From Ciona intestinalis (Eukaryota > Chordata > Ascidiacea > Phlebobranchia > Cionidae), in assembly GCF_000224145.3 (NCBI RefSeq), contig NC_020177.2:191526-255525 (forward strand): a DNA stretch of 64,000 bases. The letters are read 5' to 3'. The position numbers and the translations under genes were made by a program. Positions 37,256-46,785 of this stretch are shown piece by piece. The notes under the pieces are model-generated. The model was not told the DNA's origin. It saw only the letters and a list, made by a program, of their open reading frames with translations, and ran no database searches. Numbering within the stretch: the stretch's first letter is position 1; each line of letters begins with the position of its first letter.

Positions 37256-37636
37256 AAATGTTTGAACTTGAATAGATTAAATTTTTCAATCTTTTTCAGT
37301 GATTTGTTGTTTTTTTATTGAAACAAAAACTGTGAATTCTAATGAATTCTCGTGTTATTTAAAGTAGAAACATTGATGACAATACTTGATATTCAGGTAA
37401 AATAAACACAACTTGAAAGAGATTGTTAGTTATTAGGTGTATTGGGGACAGAACGATTATTTTGGCAATATTCTAATTTATTTTGATTTTTGTAATTTAG
37501 GCCATTTTAGTTCACCCACTGTGGATAAACGTCAAAAGCTTAGAATGAAAAGATATGCTGCTAACTCTATAGGGATTTTTAACGAAAATAATAAACGTAT
37601 GAAGTCGAATTAATGTAACATGTGAGTTATTTCTGG

Positions 37637-37787
37637 TTGGTTAAGAAGCAATCAAGGCCACAAACAATGGTACAACGCGTGGTATAGCGATAACCCTTTT
37701 TTTCATTAGCGCCCAGTGCTTAACATTTGGTTATCAACCACAATGTTACTTACAACAGCAGAGATAAGCCGTTTGCTTCTTAACCAA
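37637..37787. mobile_element. 151-bp foldback element downstream of otubain
   Basis: The perfect inverted ends TTGGTTAAGAAGCAA (37637-37651) and TTGCTTCTTAACCAA (37773-37787) enclose a non-coding interior. It sits between the two convergent genes. Confidence 0.6.
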
Positions 37788-38211
37788 CAATTACTAGGAA
37801 ATCTGGTCGGCTTTTCCACGAACAGCTCGAGTGTGTAAACCGCATCTGCAGCAAAACGACTCGCGAGTGTTTACGTCATTTCCATTTGAATTGTAAGTTT
37901 TCTTTTCATTAACAATTTACAAACGACATAACAAACCATCTTTTGCATTGCCTATGAAGTTTTATTTGCTATTGAAGTCATACGTGTAGTTAGTCTGCAT
38001 ACAAAAGAAACCCAAATATAAAATTACTGCATCAGCAACTCACAACGCTGGTAAATTACTTGCTGCATCTACAGTTGTGGTTTATACCACAGCATAGTAC
38101 ATCTAATGTTGCAGCAAATCTTAGCAGTTGGTAAAAAATTGTTACAAAATAGAGCCATCTCTGTAGCATAATTAGTGTGAGCTACAACTGCATTTGATTT
38201 GTGGGGAGCAT
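37788..38211. other. 3' region shared by convergent genes
   Basis: A minus-strand AATAAA lies at 37961-37966, about 250 bases past the dehydrogenase stop. Nothing coding is seen. Confidence 0.45.
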
Positions 38212-41200
38212 TTACTCATTGAGTAAAGGATCATCAGTCTTGCCCTTGAACAAGTTTTGAAAGAAGCTTGGCACATTTATAACTTTACCAGTCCTGCAAG
38301 ATTCTTCAACAGCTTCGCACAAATAAGTCGCACGCAGCGTGTCGCTTGGTTTTACACGACTAACTGATGTTGTACCTTCAAAACAATTAGCGTGATTATT
38401 TGCGCATCAGGCTAAACGGTGTGATTATTGGGCAAGACAGCTAATTTTCTCAGATGTTTTTTTGAAGGGTTGTTGAAGTTGTACATTCAAACAAATAAAT
38501 TTCAAAAATTTTTACAAGCGGGCGCGAGGTGTATGAAACAGAACACCTTTGTTTTAAGGCTTGTCGTTGCCTGGGCAAGCAAGGATAAATCAGTTAAATT
38601 ATTTTAATTATTTATAAATTCACCTTTAATTAAATCAACAAAATGTTTCAATTCTTCCTGGTAAGCCGCTGCATATCTTGTGGGAAATGAATAAAATATT
38701 TCATCTCGTTCCGCCCCTCCGTTTCTTATAAGGCCCGACTTAAGAGGATTATCGCTTATGATGTTTCCTTTTTCACCATAAATCTATACGGGTAAGATGT
38801 AGCATACATTGTAAAGATGTAATATCTACTTTACATACATATGTACTTTACATAGATCATTTTCTGTGGTTTGCTGTTTAAATGTCTGTTTACTGTTCTT
38901 CACCAACACTAACAGTGATCTAACACGGGTGATCTGGCTCTTTAACCGACAAATATTGTTAAACAAGCATGTCAAAATATTCTTTTAAATATTATAATAG
39001 TTATTTTAATTAGTTTAATCCATTTAGGTGGTCACTGTTAGTGGTTTAGGGCAAATAAATGGTGAAATTTAAACAGCAGACCAAATGGCTTGACAAGGTT
39101 TTAATATATATAAGTTTCCTTTTATTTAAATATATCATACCAGATGTTAAATCTGCTGGTGAAAAATTAGTTCTACATTATTTTTTTGGCCAAACAGGTT
39201 TATTTCAAGATTACTTCTGTTACAGACACCTATATTTTGATAAGTCATGGAAGTGGTACCATAGGTCCAAAAAGTCCAAGGTTCCAAGGTGCATGTGTGC
39301 CAAAGGCGCCAAAGTTTATTTGTCATGCGTGGCGTTATTTGCTTGTTATCATGATATCGATGTTTAATAAGCTGATCATTGTATTATTAATACTTTAAAT
39401 GTTTCTTGTTTAATCCTCATTACTCATATTTGAAAGGAATTCTGTAACCTTCTTTTTTGTTTTTTTAACAATAAACGAAAAAGGCTTGAAACATTTAATA
39501 TTTTTTTATAAAGTAAAATGAGAGATCCAATGCACAAAAAGTACAGAAAGCCATAATGATCCAATTTCCTTTGTAAACTTGAATCAACACAAAGTGATAC
39601 AAACAATTTACCTGAACAGTTTGATCGTACCCGAACACACAATGACGCGATGCATCTATATGAGCAATCACCCCACATGGAAACTTCAACACAACAAACA
39701 CGGTGTCGTAATCATCCAAAGCTTTGATTTCAGGGTCAAATGTATGAGCTAAGGTATGGAGATAAAAGTAATTTAATTATTACATTGATAATATATTTAC
39801 AAAAAAAATGTATAATAGATAGGTTCTTATGCAAGACACTTAACAGTAATTGATACAACTTACAAACCAGTGGTCACTTATCCGTTGCCTATATTATTCA
39901 GCTATGCATAAAAATAATCACCTACAAAATTACAAAAAAAACACATGTGTTATAACTACTGTCGTTCCCCCTCATGCGAGGGTAAACAAGTTACATATAT
40001 GGTAACTCGTAAGCTGGCATGAGATTTTATTCGGACATTTTCTAGTATGAGCAAACTTACAATATATTGGACTTTTTTACTGGCTTTTGCAGTTTCAATT
40101 ACCCAGTCAATACATTAATATAAACATATACACAACCTGTGGTATACACAGTTACAGGGTCTTCTTCTAATATCCAACGTAGCATGTCCAAGTCATGGAT
40201 CAAGCAATCATGGAAGATCCCACCTAGTTATAAAGATGCAATGTGTTAAACAACCACGTACTGAAGCAAATGTAAGCAATTTAATACTAAAGGTATTTTA
40301 CTGATATTCCTTGAATTTATAAACACAAACAGATTTTCCCAATTATAAATTAGACCTTTCTTGGATAAATGGGTAAAGACTTTTAATTACTCAAAATGAA
40401 CTAATTCTAAATAATTTACTTTGATAAAAGTCTATAAATAGTAAAAATAAATATTAACACCATTTTTAGGATTAATCGCTATATATAGTTTATTACTGGT
40501 TTAAAAGTTGTAAATCAATTATTTAACTATTTTGAGAACCTGAGATTTTGAGATAATCTATAGAAGGTCTTGGTGAATCTCTTGAACAAATTTTAACGCT
40601 ATGAATCGGGCCAACTGTGTGTCGCTGTTCGCGCATTTTGTACAACTGAGGGTCAAAACGCCTGAAAAGGTTTATCGCAGGTAAATAAAAATTTTAAAGT
40701 GTACGAGACACAACTTTTGCCTGTGTGTTATTTCATATGGTGTTGTGGAATATTATAAAAAAGGGGGAATGCGGTGAACAAATTAGTGGTTTCAAAACCC
40801 GATTATTATAATGTAGTATCATATGTGTTGCCATAAAGAAACATCTTTTCATACCTAAATGCAGAGTTTAAATACATATGCCGGCTTAAGAGTTTTATTG
40901 TATGTAACTTTGTGGGTGATGGTTTCTGTATGGCTGATAATTTAGACAACCCATTACAATTAGTGATTCCTGGGTTGGAGCAATTGCCGTTAAGCGTCTT
41001 GCCCAAGGAACACGTACGCTCACAATGGTAGCAGCGACGAGCCCTGAACCCATTACCCCTGGGAGTCTTGGTTATAGACCAATGCACTAACACTGACCAT
41101 TATGTCAGGACAAGAAATTATAGAACTAAATAGAATACCTGTTAAACGCACACAACAGAACCAAGCCTTTATCTTTTGCTTCTCTATAACAACTCATCAC

Positions 41201-43560
41201 AGTATCCAGGCCGATAGCAATCGGTTTCTCGCAAAGAATATGCTTCCCTGAAGTATTGATTAAAATAATAAATAATTTCCTTTTTTATGGATTATTGTAG
41301 ATCAGTAAAGATAGACATGATATTGTTACCTAAAGTAACTAAGGAATCTAAAAGTCACTGAATAGGTAAGCATATAAATATATATTTAATAAATAATTAT
41401 CTCAACAATAGATAAGTAATAGTTTAGCATACACCTCAATATATAAATTAACATTTTTATCAATCAACGGTTGAAGTAGTATTATTATACAATTTCTTGT
41501 GTAGTAAGATGGGGGAAGATGGGACACCTTTTCATTCTATTTTCGTCTTATTTGGTAGTAAACAACAAAAAAATTATAAAACCGTATTCTCACAACTCCT
41601 ACAGGCCATTGTTAATTGTTTAAAACAGGTTCAAGATATTTATATATTATGTACTAAAAGTGTCCCATCTTCCCCCCCCCTACTCCATAAAACCTAACAG
41701 AAAATTTAAAATATAATGTGTACATATAATGTTAACAATTTCAATTAAAAGCAAATGTATTCTTGTCTGCCTTTCTTAGTAAAGGCAGAGCTGCGCAAAT
41801 TGCTGCGATATTGCGAGCTGAATTTCATGGCCTATTACAACGTACCAGTTTTTAAAGCCAACTTTAGGTACGGCTCATGCTTGTCAGTAGGAGTACATAT
41901 TATCACTCCTTCAACACTTTAAAACATGAAATGTTTGATGTTAATAAATGAAACATAGCCCATATATACTTTGTTAGAACAGATGATACGTGTGTACAGA
42001 GACAAATACACCCATTAATTGTACGACAAAAATGGTGTCTATTAAATAAATGAATGTAACTTACTTTATCCTTGTGTGGTCGGAAAGGACAGTCATTATA
42101 ACACGGGTGTTCAACACCTCGTGCCAGCTTACGAGTTACCATGTATGTTACTTTGTAAATGTATATTTTTTTGGATTTGGTTTTTTACTGTTTTATGTAT
42201 GGCTGATAATTTGGACAACCCATTAGTGACCACTGGGTTGGAGCAATTGCCGTTAAGTGTCTTACCCAATGACACATACGCCCACAATGGTAGCAGCTAC
42301 AAGCCTTAAACCCATTACTTCTGGGACAGTTTTACCCGTGAAGTCACAAAATAAAGATTGGTGAAAAATTTTTAAAAAGTTAAAATGGGTTGTGGGCAAA
42401 AAGTTTTGGAAGCCTTTCACACAAGTAAAACACAGCTAGTTAAAGAAAACTTACAGAGGGTCAGTGAAAGCTTTTTCAATTTCATCACAATGAACCACTG
42501 TGACATTATTTAGATTATTCTTGGTCAAAACTTGATTTGCATGACTGAGGTTAGATTCAACCACGTAGAGAAGTTCAACTGAAAATATTAATAACTTATT
42601 CATAGCGAAATAGTATGGGAACTTATAAATAAATGCAACTTACATATCCTCGCATGGTGGGACAACGACAGTCGTTGTAACACGGGTGTTCTGTTTCATA
42701 CACCTTGTGCCCGCTTACCACATATGTTGTGCAGATTGTTTTTTGAATCACTGACAATTTAGACAAATGCCTTTAAGTGTCTTACCGAGAACACCCCATA
42801 CGTCCACAGTGGTAGCAGCGATAAGCCTTGAACCCATATCCCCCGGGTTAAAGGCAGGCACGCTAACCAACTGTGCTGGCTAAATATGGGCACTTTTGTC
42901 GCATTGTTTGCATNNNNNNNNNNNNNNNNNNNNNNNNNNNNNNNNNNNNNNNNNNNNNNNNNNTATAAATAAATGCACAATATCCCCCGGGTTAAGGTAG
43001 GCGGCTAACCAACTGTGCTGGCTAAATATGGGCACTTTTGTCGCATTGTTTGCATTTTGAGGTTTAATTTCTGTAACAACTATGTAATGGGGTTTTTTAG
43101 TTCGTCACGTCCCAATAAAAAACAAAACGTGTGTCCAAAAACCCAAACCCTTCTCTCTCTCTCTCTCCCCTCCCTCTTTCTTTCTCTTTATTTTCTTAAG
43201 TTCTTTCCACTCAAAAGAGAGAGAGAGGCCGCGTAAGCGTGACAGATAGTTTGAGTTATCACAGTAAAGCGTGGACACAATCACTCATGACTTCCGTACA
43301 GATATTTTCCCATGAAACTCGAGAACAAACCCGTTTAAAACAAGCGCACAGTAAAAACGGCACTTCTAGAAAAATTAAACGACATCGATATAACTTAGAT
43401 AATGGTGAAGCACTTTATACTATATATATAAATACACACGCAACACAAACTGAAACACAAATCAAAACTTACCATTTGGATTGTGTATGACATTATCCAA
43501 ATGTATCAAGCCCATTCTTCCAAGACCACACAGGATAAGGCCGATGGGTTTTCTACTCAT
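38212..43560 (-). CDS. Gfo/Idh/MocA-family oxidoreductase, inositol 2-dehydrogenase-like
   Basis: Nine exons in minus-strand order: 43560-43473, 42578-42455, 41916-41846, 41247-41139, 40661-40540, 40223-40137, 39748-39612, 38783-38624, 38375-38212. They encode 353 aa. The N-terminal Rossmann domain begins MSRKPIGLILCGLGRMG. The catalytic Lys lies in HILCEKPIAIG. The Asp and His of the active site are spaced four apart in GGIFHDCLIHDLDM, as in bacterial IolG. The C-terminal domain holds CGVIAHIDASRHCVFGYDQ, the substrate-binding pattern of inositol dehydrogenases, which oxidise myo-inositol with NAD. No signal peptide is seen, so it is probably cytosolic. The exact sugar or cyclitol substrate is inferred. 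Intron 1 holds SINE copies and a gap with duplicated flanks. Confidence 0.9.
38513..38592 (+). repeat. SINE tail fragment
   Basis: GCGCGAGGTGTATGAAACAG and GCAAGGATAAATCAG. It lies in the last dehydrogenase intron. Confidence 0.6.
39832..40030 (+). repeat. SINE copy, rearranged
   Basis: The core GCAAGACACTTAACAGTAAT and tail GTGTTATAACTACTGTCGTT are present. A further GTTACATATATGGTAACTCG follows the tail, hinting at a second tail unit. Confidence 0.65.
40870..41095 (-). repeat. SINE copy with head and core
   Basis: GTTGGAGCAATTGCCGTTAA, GTCTTGCCCAAGGAACACG and the B-box region CCTGAACCCATTACCCCTGG are well kept. The head is interrupted by a short insertion. Confidence 0.75.
41498..41692 (-). 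mobile_element. MITE-A copy
   Basis: GTAGTAAGATGGGGGAAGAT at one end and ATCTTCCCCCCCCTACTCCA at the other. The interior TTTGGTAGTAAACAAC is on this strand. Confidence 0.75.
42045..42325 (-). repeat. SINE copy, full length
   Basis: It runs from the AAATGAATGTAACTTACTTT tail through CGGGTGTTCAACACCTCGTG and GTGACCACTGGGTTGGAGCA to CTTAAACCCATTACTTCTGG. It is among the most intact copies. Confidence 0.8.
42625..42890 (-). repeat. SINE copy with intact tRNA-like head
   Basis: On the minus strand the head reads GGTTAGCGTGCCTGCCTTTA, then the B-box region ATGGGTTCAAGGCTTATCG and the tail. An internal part of the core is deleted. Confidence 0.75.
42914..42963. other. assembly gap (50 N) with duplicated flanks
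   Basis: About 73 bases left of the gap (from about 42841) recur right of it (about 42983-43054), including GCTAAATATGGGCACTTTTG. This is the pattern of a contig overlap not merged at scaffolding. The true gap is probably absent or negative. Confidence 0.9.
43150..43229. repeat. CT/GA simple repeats
   Basis: A (CT)n run near 43153-43190 and a (GA)n run near 43216-43227 lie in dehydrogenase intron 1. Confidence 0.8.
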
Positions 43561-44079
43561 CGTGTACGATTTTAAAATTACAGCTAATGAACAGAACTAC
43601 TTTAATCTGCTTTGTATGAAAATTAACATAACCCAACGCTAAAGCGAACTGTCCAAATCTCAATACGACCGACGACTAAATTGTCATGAACGCAGTACGG
43701 CTTAAGTAATCACGAGTGGACGTAAGAAAAAGGCAGCCTCAGAGATAGACGTTTAGTAAAGTCAGTGTCTGCATTTTATTTTGTTGTCCCAAAAGACAGA
43801 AAGCAAGGTATTTGTGGTTACGCCAGTTGAAACAAAATCATCAAAAATGCTGACTATAGTTGCCGCTATGTATATCATATCATGAAATTACTCTAGCATT
43901 TCCACAATTACTCGAGCGTGACATGTAAACAAATCGACGAACAAACGAGCGGCATCAGGCTAGGGACAAACGTGAGGACAACAAGAGTATAAGAAAGCTC
44001 CTACTGCCTCACAACACAGAAAATAGAAGGAATTTTATAGCATGAAACGTGTGCGCGAACACAAAACACGGAAGAGATA
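43561..44079. other. upstream region of the dehydrogenase gene
   Basis: Non-coding; it contains the presumed promoter of the minus-strand dehydrogenase. No TATA box is clear. Confidence 0.35.
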
Positions 44080-44262
44080 GCCCCAGTGGTCACTAATGGG
44101 TTGTTTTCAGCCATACATAAAAAAATCCCCAAAAAAATAATTACCCACAAAGTAACATACAAGATAACTCGTAAGCTGGCACGAGGTGTTAAACCCGTGT
44201 GATAACGACTGTCGTTTTCCGGCCACGCGAGGATAAAGTAAGTTTCATTTATTCATTCATTC
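44080..44262 (+). repeat. SINE copy, 5' truncated
   Basis: CCCAGTGGTCACTAATGGGT to the tail GGATAAAGTAAGTTTCATTT and (ATTC)n. The A/T-rich linker is expanded. Confidence 0.75.
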
Positions 44263-44515
44263 ATAGTTGTCACCAGAAATTGCAGGTTATCTTTCATTTC
44301 TTTATATTGATAGGAAACACACAGGATGTCTCGCTCAATCATAAACACAGTTACACCAGATGTTATAATTACGCAACACGACTGTTTAATATTCGATCTT
44401 TATGCATTAAGTTAATTTGGAAAACTATAATATAATATATATCAGTGCTCGAAACACACTCAATCATAACACCCGCTTGCCTTTTCTGTATTTAGATTTT
44501 TAACGAAAACACATA

Positions 44516-44632
44516 TATAGTAGGGTGGGGGAAGATGGGACACCTTTAGCACAAAATATCCAAATACAGTAGTACTAATAAATGGGACGAGAAAATAGAG
44601 GGAAAAGGTGTCCCACCTTTCATTTTGTATCT
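44516..44632 (+). mobile_element. MITE-A copy with internal deletion
   Basis: TATAGTAGGGTGGGGGAAGA then, after a short interior, AAATGGGACGAGAAAATAGA and GGTGTCCCACCTTTC. The middle of the element is missing. Confidence 0.75.
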
Positions 44633-45119
44633 CATTTTGTATCTTGTTTTTCTTTGTCGTTCTTACATATCTCATTTCCTGCATCTCATATACCAAACGT
44701 CTTGTGAGAATACTTAGTAATATATTATACAACCTTTAACCTGCGTACGTTGCATTACGTCACATAATGACATAACTCGCAGTAGGCTTATGCATTTCTA
44801 TAGAGAAAGCAAAAATATAAAACGAGAGGTTTCAGCATTCTCGCCACAAAGTTACCGACAGTGGACACCAGTCGCATCTAGGCATGCAAACGGCCAGAGA
44901 TCAAAAACTCACTGGTTTCTGGAGATTTCTCTTTCCAGGGCAACTTTCAAATTGACTCTTGGAGATTGTTGGAGATTGACGACAGAAACACAAATGTTGG
45001 AAACTCGACGCCCTTTGATCCTTAGTACCCAACTACCGGTCGCTTACTTGATCGCTAGATGCACAATAATAATGATGTCATTGGAGATTTTTATCAAGTA
45101 CCTACGTTTGAATCCGAAC

Positions 45120-45322
45120 AGCCGGACTTTAGGCAAGACACTTAACGGCTATTGTTCCAACCCGGTAATCACTAATAGGTTGTCCAAATTACCACATACA
45201 GAAAAACTGTCACAAAGTTACATACCTGGTAACTCGCTACGTTGAAATGGAACACCCGTGTTGTAACAAACGTTATTTTCCTTTCATGCAAGAGTAAAGC
45301 AAGTTCCATTCATTCTTCTGAT
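45120..45322 (+). repeat. SINE copy, 5' truncated
   Basis: GGCAAGACACTTAACGGCTA through CACAAAGTTACATACCTGG to the tail GTTCCATTCATTC. Confidence 0.7.
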
Positions 45323-45398
45323 GTTAAATTAAATGCGAGTCAGGTCTGTCGAGTTTAGTAGACTTAAAATTTGGTAAGATGTTCTGTTTGGTTTAACG

Positions 45399-45512
45399 TA
45401 GCAGGGTGGGAAAGATGGGACAACATTCCAGTCCTCCGTCCCATTTGGTAGTAAACAAAGATCAATCAATGAATTATAAAGCCGTATCCTCGTAACATTA
45501 AACACCGATTTA
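45399..45512 (-). mobile_element. MITE-A copy, truncated
   Basis: GTAGCAGGGTGGGAAAGATG, then CCCATTTGGTAGTAAACAAA and GCCGTATCCTCGTAAC. The second terminus is absent. Confidence 0.6.
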
Positions 45513-45756
45513 CAAAGAAGATAAAAACGCTTGTAAACGTATCTAAGTTTCCAGTTTTAAAAATTAAAGACTGAGAATCAAGATATGAAGGTTGGGAATT
45601 GATATGTGTAGATGAACAACACTGAGAACGAGAACAAAAAACTGTTTGAGGAAAAATGCACCACAAGTACTTTGAAAAACATGTAGGCACACACATTGTA
45701 TTATAGGCCCACTGGTTGAATCTATACAATACCGTATTTAACTTTATATTTTTTAG

Positions 45757-45805
45757 GAACGAAATCGCTGATAAAGTAAACCCCAGGCCCCCTTTGTTTG
45801 AGTAA
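45757..45805 (+). pseudogene. orphan last exon of a lost ODC-like paralogue
   Basis: After an acceptor TTTTTTAG the frame reads NEIADKVNPRPPLFE and stops. The last exon of the gene at 46786 reads [16 protein letters not shown] after its own acceptor. Entry phase is the same. No other ODC-like exon is seen between 43561 and 45756, so an upstream tandem copy seems to have been deleted apart from this 3' end. Confidence 0.7.
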
Positions 45806-45937
45806 TATCAGGAACCCAAAACAAGCGACAATAAAAATACTTAATTTGGAGTTTGTTTAACTAACTATATATTTTAGAAAATAATATCTTTGAAATATAT
45901 ATTTCTTACTTAATTGCGCAGTCGAAAATTATCCATG

Positions 45938-46133
45938 TAGGTTGGGAGAAGATGGGACACCTTTGACACATAATAAATTAATATCCTGATCATGTTTTAA
46001 ACAATTAACAACGGTCTATGGGAGTCGTGAGGATAAAGTTTTTTTAAAAAAATCGTTAAATGTTTGTTTACTATACCAAATTGGAAGAGAAAATAGGTTG
46101 AAAAGGTGTCCCATCTCCTCCCACCTTACTATA
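45938..46133 (+). mobile_element. MITE-A copy, full length
   Basis: Representative copy of the family. One end is GTAGGTTGGGAGAAGATGGG and the other CCATCTCCTCCCACCTTACT. The interior has CGTGTTTTAAACAATTAACA, GGGAGTCGTGAGGATA and a tract around TGTTTGTTTACTA. Across copies the ends read CAGTAGGGTGGGG flanked by TA, suggesting a Tc1/mariner or pogo-type MITE of about 200 bp. Confidence 0.8.
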
Positions 46134-46785
46134 TGTTTGCGGTTTAGGAGCCACGCTTTTTTTGACACTTTTACTCAGATTAGATTTCCCCCCAGCCTGT
46201 TTTAACAATTGTCGTTTTTTTTCTGTAGTTTTATTTACTCAGATCTTTGGTAATGTATTTGAAGAGATATATGCTACAAATTTATGTTAAATTACATAAA
46301 ATGACGAAGTGTCACAAATACGTTTTGTGTATTCAATGTAAAAGAAAGATTTACAATGTTTATCTTGTCCATTAAAGTGTTATCTTTCGGTTGATAAATC
46401 TATCCGGCTAATTTTGGGCTATGTTAACTTGCCCTCATTATTTCGGAACATTGTGTTTGTTGGGCGTGCGGTAAATCAGTTCATGCTAATGCTCATCTCA
46501 ACGCAGCACTTTGTCGACAACTCGGTTTATTAGTGGACAAACGAGCGGTACCAAGCTACAAACAGCGTTAGTTCGCCAAACGGGCGCACTGACATATCGT
46601 ACTCCTGGAAAAACGCAAAGTGTCTCGACTGCATATATTTGATAGCAAACGACAACTGAATTATAAAAACGTTGCGTGACACTAAAAAAATATGAATACT
46701 TATCTTAGGACTATGTCGTGTCAAATTTAACTGTTAAGACGAGTTTATTCGGCAGTTTTCAAGGCAAAGTTTCAAAGTAGACACC
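46134..46785. other. upstream region of the ODC-like gene
   Basis: A family B-like fragment lies near 46190-46260. The rest is unannotated and presumably contains the promoter and 5' UTR. Confidence 0.4.

Noticed and set aside
39059-39367. 102-aa plus-strand frame inside the dehydrogenase gene
   Set aside because: It falls in an intron of the minus-strand gene and shows no domain; repeated CCAAGG/CCAAAG wording suggests low-complexity sequence.
44790-45245. 151-aa open frame upstream of the ODC-like gene
   Set aside because: Its last third is SINE sequence (LGKTLNGYCSNPVITN is translated SINE core), and the first part has no domain or splice context.
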